From positions 496,001-560,000 of the forward strand of contig NZ_QQTY01000003.1 of the NCBI RefSeq assembly GCF_003670115.1: a DNA stretch of 64,000 bases, read 5' to 3'. Both the position numbers and the translations under genes were made by a program. Position 1 is the stretch's first letter, and each line of letters opens with the position of its first letter. Shown piece after piece: positions 1-9,373 of this stretch. The notes beneath the pieces are model-generated. The model was not told where the DNA came from and did no database searches. It worked only from the letters and a program-made list of their open reading frames with translations. Origin of the DNA: Natronorubrum halophilum (lineage in GTDB: Archaea > Halobacteriota > Halobacteria > Halobacteriales > Natrialbaceae).

Positions 1-1401
1 CTCCTCGGTGACGGGATCGTCCAACCTGAGGCCGGACTGCGATTCCTCGGTTCCGAGCAGATGTAACATCCGTCCGTAGTCGTCGACCCCTGGAACGAGC
101 GTGAGATACCGCTCGGTATCGACCGAATCGACGGGGATCTCCGGAACCTGGGTCAGGTCGCCCGGAAGTCGACTGGCGTCCCGTTCGTCTCCCGAGCCAC
201 TCACGTCCACGAGCATGATCTCGGGAAGCGGTTCGGTATCCGTCTCATCCTCCCCGACCGTCCCGCGATACATCGTCGGCGCGTCGTTGTGGAGGAGCAA
301 CGTCTCGCCCGCGTAGTCGTCGAAATCGACGACGACGTCGGCACGGTGACTCGAGCCGAGCTCGAGGCGGTCGTCGATCTCGACCGGTTCCGAGAGCAGA
401 CCGCCGTCGGTTCCGATCTGGACGAACGGTGGGCCGTCACTGCCGGTCTCGCCCGACGACTCGTCGTACTCGAGCAGCTTGAGGTTGTAAAAGCGGCTGT
501 TGGCACCGTTGAGGAGCCGGAACCGGTATTTCCGCGGCTCGACGGATAGCCGAGGCCAGGCTTTCCCGTTGACGACCGACGTATCCCCGTAGAACTGCGG
601 AACGATGCTCGGTTCGGGGTGTGAACTGTCGTCACCGCCTTGCTCCTCCGGGACGGCCGTCGGGTAGAACAACGACCCGTCCTCGTTGAAGCTTCGGTCC
701 TGAAGGACGAGCGGGATCTCGTACTCGCCTTCGGGCAGGTCGAGATTCCGTTCGTGGTCGTTCCGAAGGAGATAGAAGCCCGCGAGGCCAGCGTACACGT
801 TTAGCCGCGTGATACCGAGCGAGTGGTCGTGGTACCACAGGGTCGCCGGCGGCTGGTCGTTCACGTAGTAGTAGTCCTTTTTCTCGAACGCAGGCCCCGT
901 TTCCTGGAAGTTCCGGGTGAACCAAGCCTGGGCCTTGCCGTCGCTCTCGGCTTCGACGTTCCCTCCGTGAAGGTGAGGTACGACCCGCACGCCCGGCGCA
1001 TCGTACGGAACCAGATCGCTGTGAACCGTCGTGTCCTCGGGGAGGAGGTGGTCGTCCGGCAGTTCGTTTTGCCACCGAACGTAGATCGGTTCACCCTGCT
1101 CGGCTTCGATCGTCGGGCCGGGATACTGGCCGTCGTACCCCCAGACGGTCGTCGCCGGGAGGTCGCGGTGTATCTTCTGCTCGACCTCACGTATCTCCAT
1201 CTCGTAATAGGGTTGTCCGTCCTTCGTTCCGGTCGGGTCCATGACATTCGGACGCGGGACCTCGTCGACCCACTTCTCGAGCCCGGAGGTCGTACGACCC
1301 GCTGAACAACCTGCGAGAACCGAGATACCCGTGGCACCGGTTGCCAGGAGAACCTCTCGGCGCGATACACCCGTTTTGAGCGTCTCAACGTGGTCTCCCA
1401 T
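1..1401 (-). CDS. Multicopper oxidase, Tat lipoprotein (3' end outside window)
   Basis: Translating the minus strand from the ATG at 1401 gives 467 residues that run off the left edge. The N-terminus has a twin-arginine motif (R14-R15) and a hydrophobic stretch ending in a lipobox with Cys32, so a membrane-anchored extracellular protein is expected. Two His-x-His pairs, H143/H145 in a PHLHGG context and H191/H193 in WYHDHS, match the first two trinuclear-copper motifs of CotA/bilirubin-oxidase-type multicopper oxidases. The C-terminal motifs that carry the type 1 copper ligands lie outside the window, so completeness cannot be judged. The family oxidises phenolic or metal substrates with reduction of O2 to water. 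The natural substrate here is unknown. Confidence 0.93.
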   Translation of the reverse strand, partial: MGDHVETLKTGVSRREVLLATGATGISVLAGCSAGRTTSGLEKWVDEVPRPNVMDPTGTKDGQPYYEMEIREVEQKIHRDLPATTVWGYDGQYPGPTIEAEQGEPIYVRWQNELPDDHLLPEDTTVHSDLVPYDAPGVRVVPHLHGGNVEAESDGKAQAWFTRNFQETGPAFEKKDYYYVNDQPPATLWYHDHSLGITRLNVYAGLAGFYLLRNDHERNLDLPEGEYEIPLVLQDRSFNEDGSLFYPTAVPEEQGGDDSSHPEPSIVPQFYGDTSVVNGKAWPRLSVEPRKYRFRLLNGANSRFYNLKLLEYDESSGETGSDGPPFVQIGTDGGLLSEPVEIDDRLELGSSHRADVVVDFDDYAGETLLLHNDAPTMYRGTVGEDETDTEPLPEIMLVDVSGSGDERDASRLPGDLTQVPEIPVDSVDTERYLTLVPGVDDYGRMLHLLGTEESQSGLRLDDPVTEE

Positions 1402-1693
1402 AGTACACGTGAGCGTACGAACTCCCGGCAGATAGCGGGTCAAGCCGGTTCTTAGCGCGTGGGAAGCGGAGTGAACGTGTTCGCGACCAGCCCTATATCT
1501 GTGCACCCGCTACTTCGTGGGGGACGTCTCTCTTTTCACCCCATTTCGTGTCCGCATTGGGATACTCTCCTCACGTATTTCGGAATCGTCCTCGAGAATG
1601 ATACGTGCTGAGTTGCCGGTGCTGTAGGGAGGTGCTACAACGGACGTAGTGGGTACAAGATCCACAATATATACAGTAGATACGATATTTGCA

Positions 1694-1720
1694 ATAGGTA
1701 TAATAGGCTCAATAGGTATA
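1694..1720 (+). repeat. Three phased 9-bp ATAGG repeats
   Basis: Units ATAGGTATA, ATAGGCTCA and ATAGGTATA start at 1694, 1703 and 1712, exactly 9 bp apart. They are flanked by looser matches (ATATTTGCA before, GTATCTACA after). The unit is the same as in the long array at 17562-17669 next to parA, 16 kb away. Confidence 0.8.
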
Positions 1721-1996
1721 GTATCTACAAGCGGTTCAGTAAGAACTGTCGAGAAGTTCGAGAATGGTATAACGAGACGCGCGAGAGCGCGTGCGACCGC
1801 ACTCAGAACGTGGGTGCTGATTACAAGTGCGTCAACACACGATGGCTGGCATGTCCGAATACTGTCGTTAGCAACGAAGTCCCCGATAACAGTGACGCCG
1901 TCTAATCGGGAGAAGGCACACGAGTAAAATCGTCGGAGTCGTCACCGGACGTACGTACCATACGCTATATCCTTTCTCTCAACTGCTCTCGGAATC

Positions 1997-2002
1997 TTTA
2001 TA
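1997..2002 (+). promoter_or_regulatory. TATA box of the PadR-type gene
   Basis: TTTATA lies 24-29 nt upstream of the ATG at 2026, the spacing expected for a leaderless haloarchaeal transcript. It supports that start codon. Confidence 0.6.
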
Positions 2003-2025
2003 CAGCGATGGACTGAAGCACCAAT

Positions 2026-2319
2026 ATGTACGATCTCACGGGATTCCAGCGTGATCTCCTGTACACGATCGCCGGACAAGACGAACCACACGGACTCGCG
2101 ATCAAAGAGGAACTCGAGGACTACTACGAGAAAGAGATCCACCACGGACGACTGTACCCGAACCTCGACGAAATCGTCGACAAGGGTCTCGTCGAGAAAG
2201 GGGAAGTCGACCGCCGGACCAACTACTACACGATCACGGCTCGCGGGAAGCGTGAACTCGAGGCCCGGCGCGAGTGGGAAGATCAGTACGTCGGCGAGAT
2301 GTTGTCGGACTCCGAGTGA
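2026..2319 (+). CDS. PadR-family transcriptional regulator
   Basis: This 97-residue protein consists of one winged-helix domain. The first 70 residues follow the haloarchaeal PadR pattern: an N-terminal helix with FQRDLLY, then HGLAIKEEL, then a recognition segment ending in LYPNLDEIVDKGLVEKG and a TNYYTIT wing. The last 25 residues form the short dimerisation helix. PadR proteins are small-molecule-responsive repressors, often of efflux or stress genes, but the target here is unknown. A TATA box at the leaderless distance supports the ATG at 2026. The gene stands alone, facing a membrane-protein gene on the other strand. Confidence 0.88.
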   Translation: MYDLTGFQRDLLYTIAGQDEPHGLAIKEELEDYYEKEIHHGRLYPNLDEIVDKGLVEKGEVDRRTNYYTITARGKRELEARREWEDQYVGEMLSDSE

Positions 2320-2426
2320 GCCTCGCCGGAGTCAACCGTCGAGTTGTGGGTTCACAGGCGCTCGAGGCGGTTGAGCCCGTTGGGCGGGAACTCAATAACA
2401 CACTCGCCTGATTCGGTTGGCGTCAG

Positions 2427-2906
2427 TTATCGTTCAGGTTCCAGTTGGGACGGCACGGACGGGTACCACGGTCTCGTTCCGCCCGAATAGTGTTTGTACA
2501 GCTTGACGACGAGGGCGGGGAGACCACCGATGAGCAGTACGTATCCCAGCGTCTCGAGGCCGGCAGCGAAGACGACGGCGAAGCCACTGACGGCCCCGAC
2601 GACGAGGATGAGCTTCAGCGTGATCGTCCAGCGGAACGCACGCTGACGCGCTTCCGCACCGAGCTCGCGAGGCGCGACCGTCGTCCAACTGACGGGATCC
2701 CATGGAGAGTAGCCGTACTGAACGTCCCGAACGAGCGACGCGACCGCGTACAGCGCGACGACGCCTCCGAGTGCGACCGCTGCCAGTTCCTCGTTCGACC
2801 GATAGACGAGACTGACGACGTACAGCGCGAGGGCGACTGCAGTCACGCGGCCAGCTAGCTTTCCGAACGCTGCACCGTTCCTGATCCCTGTTATTCTCGC
2901 TGCCAT
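2427..2906 (-). CDS. Small integral membrane protein, unknown function
   Basis: A 159-residue protein with four predicted membrane segments, at roughly residues 15-35, 42-60, 95-118 and 120-138. A polar loop between segments 2 and 3 contains YGYSPWDPVSW. Composition and codon use are ordinary for a haloarchaeon, with a GC-rich third position, so it is probably a real gene. I recognise no family and infer no function. It is convergent with the PadR gene. Confidence 0.65.
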   Translation of the reverse strand: MAARITGIRNGAAFGKLAGRVTAVALALYVVSLVYRSNEELAAVALGGVVALYAVASLVRDVQYGYSPWDPVSWTTVAPRELGAEARQRAFRWTITLKLILVVGAVSGFAVVFAAGLETLGYVLLIGGLPALVVKLYKHYSGGTRPWYPSVPSQLEPER

Positions 2907-3432
2907 TTTTGGTTAGATGTATATACGTGGCAGTCAGTTATAAAATAGAGTCCCGATACCCTTACACCAAGAAGTTACAATCGCCGAGACACTGGGACAG
3001 ATAGTGCAGTTCCGATGGTACAACTCTGCGTGCCTGCGTTCGAGACGATGCACGGCCAGAAGACTGACACTGACGCACCTGCCTACAGATTGAACGCGCC
3101 TGACGCAACCGCTGCCGAAGCACACGCCGCCGGCGAAAGAGTTGCTGCGCTAGCGCAGGCGAGGCCGACGACGACTCTCCATCCCCAGCATGTGAACTGA
3201 GTGTCCATGGGCGTAGCCGTCGGCGTGTTCGGTCCAACGTCGGCTTGTCAGTCGGATTCCAGCGGTCGTTTGCCAGTGAATTTCCGGAGTACCTTCGTAG
3301 CCTCATTCCACTCGCCGACTACGAACGTGGAGACGTCCCGGAACGGACGGTTACGACGGCGTGCGAAGAATCTGATGCCCCCTCGCGCACATAGCTATTT
3401 ATCCGCTCGTGACGTTACGTTTACAGACAACC
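2907..3432. other. Intergenic, no convincing gene
   Basis: Some 500 bases upstream of the E1-alpha operon. Short open frames exist on both strands but show no domain, start context or codon bias, so I call none. The right end holds the operon promoter. Confidence 0.5.
3396..3402 (+). promoter_or_regulatory. TATA box of the E1/lipoyl operon
   Basis: TATTTAT lies 31-37 nt before the ATG at 3433 but only about 10 nt before an in-frame ATG at 3409. A transcript started from this box would exclude the upstream ATG, which argues for translation from 3433. Confidence 0.5.
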
Positions 3433-4473
3433 ATGGTGGCTGTTAGCAAATTACAAGAGATGTATGAGAATATGGTGACAGCGCGTCACTACGAGGAGCG
3501 CCTGCAGGAGGAGTACCTCGAGGGAAAACAGCCGGCGTTCGATATCTCCGCCGGGCCCATTCCCGGCGAGTTGCACCTCGCCGCGGGCCACGAGGCGTCC
3601 GGCGCGGGCGTCTGTCAGCACTTACGGGACGACGATACGGTCACGGCTCCGCACCGCCCCCACCACATCGCTATCGCGAAGGGCGTCGACCTCGAGCGAA
3701 TGACGGCCGAGATATTCGGCCGGGAAACCGGCCTTAGCGGCGGAAAAGGCGGTCACATGCACCTCTTCGATCCTGACGTCAACTTCGCCTGTAGCGGGAT
3801 TATCGCTGAAGGCTGTCCCCCCGCGGTCGGTGCCGGACTGGCCGCAAAGAAACGCCACAGCGACGCCGTCGCCGTCGCCTTCCTCGGAGAAGGTGCGATC
3901 GATCAGGGCGCGTTCCTCGAATCGCTCAACCTGGCGAGCGTCCAGAACCTCCCCGTCGTCTTCGTCATCGAGGACAACGACTGGGCGATCAGTATGCCAA
4001 AAGAGCGCGTCACCGATGTCGAAAACGGCGCACAACGCGCGGACGGCTTCGACCTTCCGGGCGCTCGCGTGGATGCCGACGACGCCATCGCGATCTACGA
4101 CGCCGCCGGGGAAGCCGTCAGGCGCGCCCGCGACGGAAACGGACCGACGCTCCTGGAAGTGCAGGTCCACCGGCGGATGGGACACTTCATGGGCGACGCC
4201 GAGGGATATCGTCCCGACGCGGACAAGAACGCGGCCGCGAAACGGGATTCGATCGAGCGACTCGCGGCGGACCTTCGCGCGCACGATGTCGACGACGAGA
4301 CCATCGAGGAACTCCGGTCTCGCGCCCACGAGCGCGTTGAAGCAGCTATCGAGTGGGCCAAAGAGCAACCCGAACCCGATCCGGCGGACGCCTACGAGGA
4401 CGTGTTTTCGGACCCGCCGTCCGGAGCGACCGAGGGCGACCGCTCGGTTGCGGAGACGGGGGGTGATGACTAA
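3433..4473 (+). CDS. TPP-dependent 2-oxoacid/acetoin dehydrogenase E1, alpha subunit
   Basis: The 346-residue protein is the thiamine-diphosphate-binding half of a heterotetrameric E1. The cofactor motif runs from GEG (residues 152-154) to the Asn of EDN (residue 182), as in acetoin and branched-chain or pyruvate E1-alpha. The HRPHHI and GGKGGHMHLFD segments before it are characteristic of the AcoA/PdhA group. E1 decarboxylates a 2-oxoacid or cleaves acetoin and passes the acyl unit to a lipoyl domain. The stop overlaps the start of the E1-beta gene by one base, so the two are co-translated. The true substrate cannot be fixed from sequence. The acetoin-dehydrogenase-like glycine-rich motif makes acetoin a reasonable guess. 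Confidence 0.93.
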   Translation: MVAVSKLQEMYENMVTARHYEERLQEEYLEGKQPAFDISAGPIPGELHLAAGHEASGAGVCQHLRDDDTVTAPHRPHHIAIAKGVDLERMTAEIFGRETGLSGGKGGHMHLFDPDVNFACSGIIAEGCPPAVGAGLAAKKRHSDAVAVAFLGEGAIDQGAFLESLNLASVQNLPVVFVIEDNDWAISMPKERVTDVENGAQRADGFDLPGARVDADDAIAIYDAAGEAVRRARDGNGPTLLEVQVHRRMGHFMGDAEGYRPDADKNAAAKRDSIERLAADLRAHDVDDETIEELRSRAHERVEAAIEWAKEQPEPDPADAYEDVFSDPPSGATEGDRSVAETGGDD

Positions 4474-5507
4474 TGGCGCAACAGGAGCGAGAACGACAGA
4501 CGGATCGATCGCTAACGATGAGTCGGGCGATAGTCGAAGCGATCGCCCACGAGATGCGCGAGGACGACGATGTCTTCTACATGGGCGAAGACGTCGCGGA
4601 CTACGGCGGTATCTTCGACAGCACGGCGGGTCTCCTCGAGGAGTTCGGTCACGACCGCATCATGGACGTTCCGATCAGCGAAACGGCGTACATTGGCGCC
4701 GCTGTCGGGGCGGCGCAGGCGGGAATGCGACCGATTGCGGAGCTCATGTTCGTCGACTTCTTCGGAGTCGGAATGGATCAGATCTACAACCAGATGGCGA
4801 AGAACACCTACATGAGCGGCGGGAACGTGAGCGTCCCGATGGTGCTCACCGCCGCCGTCGGCGGGACGTACAACGACGCCGCCCAGCATTCCCAGACCCT
4901 CTACGGTACGTTCGCCCATCTTCCGGGCATGAAGGTGGTCGTCCCGTCGACCGCCTACGACGCGAAGGGGCTGATGCACAGCGCGATTCGCGACGACGAT
5001 CCGGTCGTCTACCTGTTCCACAAGCGGTTGATGGGAATCGGCTGGCTGCCCGCGCCGGACGGCCCGAAAACGGGCGTTCCCGAAGAGCCGTATACGATTC
5101 CGTTCGGCGAGGCCGACGTCAAGCGCGAGGGCGCTGACGCGACCGTCGTTACGCTCGGCCTCCACGTCCACCGCGCGCTCGAGGCCGCCGAGTCGCTCGC
5201 CGACGACGGCATCGACGCGGAGGTCATCGACCTCCGGACGCTCGTTCCGCTCGACATCGACACCGTTCGCGAATCGGTGGCGAAGACCGGACGGCTCGTC
5301 GTCGTCGACGAGGACTACCGCTCGTACGGCGTTACCGGCGAGATCATCGCTCGGGTGGCCGAAGACGGACTCGCCGATCTCGAGGCCGTCGAGCGGGTTG
5401 CGGTTCCGGACGTCCCGATCCCGTACGCGCGGGCGATGGAAACCGAAGTGATTCCGGACGCGGCGGATATCGCGGCCGCCGTGCGGAACGTTCGATCGAA
5501 CGAATGA
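4473..5507 (+). CDS. TPP-dependent 2-oxoacid/acetoin dehydrogenase E1, beta subunit
   Basis: The 344-residue protein pairs with the preceding alpha subunit. Recognisable beta-subunit features are MGEDVADYGG near residue 38, the PISETAYIGAAVGAA stretch, AELMFVDFFGVGMDQI, and the C-terminal transketolase domain with VIDLRTLVPLDIDT and VVVDEDYRSYG. Together these provide the pyrimidine side of the TPP site and the E1 interface. The start overlaps the alpha stop by one base and the end overlaps the lipoyl gene by four bases (ATGA), a tight three-gene operon. Confidence 0.93.
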   Translation: MAQQERERQTDRSLTMSRAIVEAIAHEMREDDDVFYMGEDVADYGGIFDSTAGLLEEFGHDRIMDVPISETAYIGAAVGAAQAGMRPIAELMFVDFFGVGMDQIYNQMAKNTYMSGGNVSVPMVLTAAVGGTYNDAAQHSQTLYGTFAHLPGMKVVVPSTAYDAKGLMHSAIRDDDPVVYLFHKRLMGIGWLPAPDGPKTGVPEEPYTIPFGEADVKREGADATVVTLGLHVHRALEAAESLADDGIDAEVIDLRTLVPLDIDTVRESVAKTGRLVVVDEDYRSYGVTGEIIARVAEDGLADLEAVERVAVPDVPIPYARAMETEVIPDAADIAAAVRNVRSNE

Positions 5508-5767
5508 GTTCGGACGATGATCGCGTCGCCGTCACCACGGCCGACGCGTGGCCCGAGGACGCCGACGAGGACGCCGGAGTCGTCGTCAACTGGTTCATGA
5601 GCGAGGGCGGTCACCTCGAGGACGGCGACTCGATCTGTGAGTTCCAGGTCGAAAAGGTGAGCGTCGACGTTCCGGCCCCGGTAACGGGAACGCTCGACGA
5701 AATCGTGCTCGAGGAAGACGACGAGTTCGAGCGCGGGGACACGCTCGCCTGGATTCGTTCGGACTAG
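5504..5767 (+). CDS. Stand-alone lipoyl (biotinyl/lipoyl) domain protein
   Basis: An 87-residue protein made only of a lipoyl domain. The expected modified lysine is K51 in FQVEKVSVDVPAP. The surrounding two half-barrels (VVVNWFMSEGGHLEDGD before, TGTLDEIVLEEDDEFERGD after) are complete. It should carry the acyl group made by the upstream E1. Unlike a normal E2 there is no peripheral-subunit-binding or acyltransferase domain, and no E2 or E3 gene follows. Its start overlaps the E1-beta stop (ATGA), so it belongs to this operon. The catalytic E2 must be encoded elsewhere, or the complex is unusual. Confidence 0.9.
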   Translation: MSSDDDRVAVTTADAWPEDADEDAGVVVNWFMSEGGHLEDGDSICEFQVEKVSVDVPAPVTGTLDEIVLEEDDEFERGDTLAWIRSD

Positions 5768-5863
5768 ACGCCTCCCGACCGCCAACGCATCAGACCCTCC
5801 ACCAGGCGTCTACGGCGACCGTCCTTCGGCACGCTTTTGCTCGGTCGAACTGAACCGCAGACT

Positions 5864-6886
5864 GTGAGACGATCGCTTCGGTTCTTCGCGGGCGTCGCGG
5901 CCGGGACGGCCGTCTTTGCGGGCTACCTGTACACGGTCGGAGCCGATACCGTTCTCGCTCGAGCGACCGCGATCGCGCCGTGGGCGTTCGGCGTCGTGGT
6001 CGCGCTCGTGGTGCTGGAGGGGGTCGCGGATTCGATCGGCGTCTGGGCCTCGCTATCGCCGCTGAACGGCGGCGTATCGGGCCAACAGAGCGTTCAGTTC
6101 GCGCTCGCCGGCGACTTTTTCGACATCCTCAGCCCGGCCGGTCCCGTAAGCTCGGAGCCGATCATGGCCCGGTTCATCAGCGTTTCGACGGACACGGGGT
6201 ACTCGGACGCGCTCGGCGTCCGCTCGGTGGCGAAGTACGTAAAGTCCGGGGCGCAGCTGAGTCTCGCCGGCGTGCTCGGCCTCGTCGTCCTCTTCGGAGC
6301 GCCGGACGCCACCGCGTTGCTCTCGACGCTTGGATTGTCGATCGCCGGCCTGGTGGTGTTCGGCGGCGTCGTTTTGGCGTCACGGAGCTACGTTTCCCAC
6401 GGTATCGTCGCGGTGTTCGCACCGATCGTGACCCGGGTTTCCGGCCTGTACCGAGAACAGCCCTACGACCGTTCCGTCGTGGTGGCGGCCGTCAACCGAT
6501 ACTGGGAACGAGTCGTCGGCTTTCGCGAGACCCCGGAGTTAGTCCTCCTCATCGCGCTCGGCGGTGTCCTCGAGCAAGTCCTCACGGGGGCTGCCCTCTG
6601 GGTGGCGCTCACCGGCGTCGGAGTCGATGCCGCGTTCCTGCCGATCCTCGTCATCGTGCCGCTTCCACAGATCGCCAGCGTCGTTCCCATTCCGGGAAGC
6701 CTCGGAGCGTACGATGTGTTGCTCGGTGGTGCGCTCGTTCTGGTGACCGGGGCCGCGGCGACCGCCGCTACTGCGGCGGTTCTGGTCGTTCGAACGGTCA
6801 CCCTTCCGTTCGGCGCGATCGCCGGCGGTATCTGCGTCGCGTACCTGCGCGGTTGGCGGCCGACCGATAGCGCACTCGAAACCTGA
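5864..6886 (+). CDS. Flippase-like / lysylphosphatidylglycerol-synthase-type membrane protein
   Basis: Starting at the GTG at 5864, the protein has about 340 residues and seven or eight hydrophobic segments. The sequence resembles the YbhN/AglD-type flippase-like family, with conserved SVAKYVKSGAQLSLAGV and, near the C-terminus, PIPGSLGAYDVLLGGALV. Members are thought to move lipids or lipid-linked sugars, but no substrate is deducible here. A TTG further upstream (5837) keeps the frame open. I prefer GTG because a T-rich box lies about 27 nt before it, as in leaderless genes. It follows the lipoyl gene by about 95 bases and is probably transcribed separately. Confidence 0.75.
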   Translation: MRRSLRFFAGVAAGTAVFAGYLYTVGADTVLARATAIAPWAFGVVVALVVLEGVADSIGVWASLSPLNGGVSGQQSVQFALAGDFFDILSPAGPVSSEPIMARFISVSTDTGYSDALGVRSVAKYVKSGAQLSLAGVLGLVVLFGAPDATALLSTLGLSIAGLVVFGGVVLASRSYVSHGIVAVFAPIVTRVSGLYREQPYDRSVVVAAVNRYWERVVGFRETPELVLLIALGGVLEQVLTGAALWVALTGVGVDAAFLPILVIVPLPQIASVVPIPGSLGAYDVLLGGALVLVTGAAATAATAAVLVVRTVTLPFGAIAGGICVAYLRGWRPTDSALET

Positions 6887-7067
6887 GCGGCGCTCCCGTT
6901 CGGCCCGTCGGAAAACCAAGCTTATCGAGCGAGAAGAAGAAATCGGCCACGAATCCGTCACGGACGCTCTCGTACTCCGCCCGTTTTGAGAGCGTCGTCG
7001 GCACCGATACGGCGGGATTCGTCCTCGAGTCGGGCCGATCTCGATCGGCAAATCCTCGCCGCATCCG

Positions 7068-7904
7068 CTACTGCTGCGCGCGGAAGAGATACATCGTCAC
7101 GGGCCCGAACACGACGACGAGCACCGCAGACATGAGCAACACGACGCCGACGTCGCCGACCGTCGCGGTGCCATGCATCAGTCCGCGCATCGCGGTGACG
7201 AGGTGACTGACCGGGTTGATATCGACGAACGCCTCGAGCCAGCCGGGCATCGTCCGCGGATCGACGAAGACGTTGCTGACGAACGTGAGCGGAAACAGGA
7301 CCATCATGCTCGCGGCCATGAGCGATTCGGGCGTTCGCATGACGAATCCGAGCGCGGTCCAGACCCACGACAGGCTAAACGAGAACACCAACAGGAGCGC
7401 GACCGCGGCCAGTACTCCGGCGATCCCGCCGTCCGGACGGAATCCGAGTATCAGGCCGAGCACGATGACGATCGTCGAGGCGATCGTGTATCGGACGGCG
7501 TCGCCGAGCAGCGCGCCGACGATGACCGACGGTTGCCACACCGGAACCGTTCGGAAGCGGTCGAAGACGCCCTTGTCGATGTCGTTGTTCAACGTGACGC
7601 CGGTGTAGATGGTGATGAACACGACGGTCATCGCCAGGATGCCGGGTAAGAGCGCCTGCAGATACTCTCCCGTCGAGCCGGCGAGGGCACCGCCGAACAG
7701 GTAGGTGAACATCACCAGGAACATGATCGGAAAGACGGTAACGTCGAACAGCTGTTCGGGGACGTGCTTGATCTTCAGCAGCGCCCGCCAGCCGAACGTG
7801 AGCGACGCGGACAGGGCGCTCGGAGGGGTCGGCCGATCGCCGGTCGCGACCGCCGAACGCAGGGTTTCGACGTCGGGCTCGTCGGGTAAACTCTCGGTAG
7901 TCAT
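7068..7904 (-). CDS. ABC-2 type exporter permease (DrrB-like)
   Basis: This protein of about 278 residues has the ABC-2 membrane fold: six hydrophobic segments after a soluble N-terminus of about 40 residues, with the family loop [18 protein letters not shown] between segments 2 and 3 and [15 protein letters not shown] before the last. It should form a drug or lipid exporter with the ATPase encoded just upstream. I chose the ATG at 7904 because it overlaps the ATPase stop as ATGA and follows a GGAGGAG ribosome-binding site. An ATG 15 bases earlier is also in frame. Confidence 0.9.
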   Translation of the reverse strand: MTTESLPDEPDVETLRSAVATGDRPTPPSALSASLTFGWRALLKIKHVPEQLFDVTVFPIMFLVMFTYLFGGALAGSTGEYLQALLPGILAMTVVFITIYTGVTLNNDIDKGVFDRFRTVPVWQPSVIVGALLGDAVRYTIASTIVIVLGLILGFRPDGGIAGVLAAVALLLVFSFSLSWVWTALGFVMRTPESLMAASMMVLFPLTFVSNVFVDPRTMPGWLEAFVDINPVSHLVTAMRGLMHGTATVGDVGVVLLMSAVLVVVFGPVTMYLFRAQQ

Positions 7905-9043
7905 GGCGTCTCCTCCCATCGGTCGCTCTCGGAGCCGCCGCCGTCGTCGTGAGCCGGATGATCGGTCAGCGCGAGGAAGACCTCGTCGAGACTCGGCTGT
8001 CCGAGTGCGAAATCGGTGATCGCGATATCGGCTCGAGACAGTTCCACGAACGCGTGAGCGATGCGATCGGTCTCGGCGACTCGAGCCGACAGCGCCACCG
8101 GGTCGGACTCGAGATCTACGGGCACGTCGAGTATCCGGGTCAGCGCCCGTCTGGCCTCCTCGCGCTGCTCGGGATCGCGAACTCGAACGTTCAGGACACC
8201 CGAACCGACCGAGGATTTGAGTTCGCTCGGCGTTCCCTCGGCGATGATCCGCCCGTCGTCGATGACGGCGATCCGGTCGGCTAGGTGGTCGGCCTCGTCC
8301 AGGTACTGCGTGGTCAGGAGCACCGTCGTTCCGTCGGCGACGAGGGCTCGGATGATGTCCCAGACCTGGGATCGGTTCCGCGGATCGAGCCCGGTGGTCG
8401 GCTCGTCGAGGAACAGGAGCTCCGGCGTGACGACGATGCTCGCCGCGATATCGAGTCGGCGTCGCATTCCGCCCGAGTACGTCTTCACCTGCCGCGTCCC
8501 CGCCTCCGTCAGGCCGAAGGCCTCGAGGAGTTCGTTCGTGCGCGCTTTGGCCTGCGTTCGCGAGTAGCCGAGCAACCGGGCCAGCAAGACGAGGTTCTCG
8601 CGTCCGGTGAGGTCCTCGTCAACCGACGCGAACTGGCCGGTCATGCTCATCCGGCTTCGCACCTCGTCGGCGTCGCTCACCACGTCGTGGCCGAGTACCC
8701 GTGCCGAGCCCGCGTCGGGACGCAACAGCGTCGCGAGCATGCGGATGGTGGTGGTCTTCCCGGCACCGTTCGGTCCGAGGAGGCCGTAGATGCCGCCCGC
8801 CGGGATCGTCAGATCGACCCCGTCGACGGCTTTCGTGTCTCCGAAGTGTTTGACGAGTCCTTCGGTTTCGATGGCGAGCATCGGTTCGGTGTCGCCGCTC
8901 TCGTCGATTACCGTTCCGTCGGTTCGATCGCGATCGCCACCGACTGCCGGGGGATCCCGGCGACTCGTCTCTCTCGAGAACGGCTCCGAAAGTCTCGATA
9001 GCCCGTCGAAACCGCTGACGTTTCTCGAGAGCGGGGAGCTCAT
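7901..9043 (-). CDS. ABC exporter ATP-binding protein (DrrA/daunorubicin-resistance type)
   Basis: The protein has about 380 residues. Walker A is GPNGAGKTT, the signature is [10 protein letters not shown], and Walker B is [12 protein letters not shown]. The C-terminal extension of about 90 residues, ending in [16 protein letters not shown], is typical of the DrrA subgroup. It energises the DrrB-like permease downstream. GGAGG ten bases before the ATG at 9043 supports that start. The first 50 or so residues are low-complexity and unlike the family, so initiation at the internal ATG at 8881 (MLAIETEGL) is a real alternative. Confidence 0.92.
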   Translation of the reverse strand: MSSPLSRNVSGFDGLSRLSEPFSRETSRRDPPAVGGDRDRTDGTVIDESGDTEPMLAIETEGLVKHFGDTKAVDGVDLTIPAGGIYGLLGPNGAGKTTTIRMLATLLRPDAGSARVLGHDVVSDADEVRSRMSMTGQFASVDEDLTGRENLVLLARLLGYSRTQAKARTNELLEAFGLTEAGTRQVKTYSGGMRRRLDIAASIVVTPELLFLDEPTTGLDPRNRSQVWDIIRALVADGTTVLLTTQYLDEADHLADRIAVIDDGRIIAEGTPSELKSSVGSGVLNVRVRDPEQREEARRALTRILDVPVDLESDPVALSARVAETDRIAHAFVELSRADIAITDFALGQPSLDEVFLALTDHPAHDDGGGSESDRWEETP

Positions 9044-9189
9044 CGTGCGCTCGCCTCCACGGGTGTGGATCGCGGCCGGTCGCAAGCGGGATGACACGCC
9101 GTCAGCGTCTCGATTGGGGTACAGTTGATCATCGTTCTCTCCTCATTGTTTCATACGCTTCCAGAGCGTATATACTCGATCCACACCCG

Positions 9190-9264
9190 GAGTGAAAGTG
9201 GTCAACTGGTGCCTCGAGACAGCCGAAATAACTCGGTACGGGACCTCTCGAGCCACTTTCACTC
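9190..9264. repeat. Perfect 12-bp inverted repeat upstream of the ABC exporter
   Basis: GAGTGAAAGTGG at 9190-9201 is repeated in inverse orientation as CCACTTTCACTC at 9253-9264, 51 bases apart. It lies upstream of the DrrA-like gene, so it could be an operator pair or a large hairpin. No T-run follows that would suggest a terminator. Confidence 0.6.
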
Positions 9265-9373
9265 ACCGTCGGTAAACGGCTCGCGACCGGCGGTCAGTGC
9301 GTCCGACCATCCCCGCGCGCTCGTCGGTATCGTGGTCTCGACTCGCTCGATACGCGAGGCGGAGTTCGGGGTG

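Larger units (their letters stand above)
1402..2025. other. Intergenic region with a short 9-bp repeat cluster
   Basis: About 620 bases separate the oxidase from the PadR gene. The only structure I see is the small phased repeat near 1694-1720 and the PadR promoter at the right end. Open frames here have non-haloarchaeal composition and no recognisable domains, so I call no gene. Confidence 0.6.

Noticed and set aside
1649-1927. 92-residue plus-strand frame before the PadR gene
   Set aside because: Runs through the 9-bp repeats and ends in low-quality sequence; no domain.
3830-5137. 435-residue plus-strand frame inside the E1 operon
   Set aside because: Arg/Ser-rich shadow in another frame of the E1-alpha and E1-beta genes.
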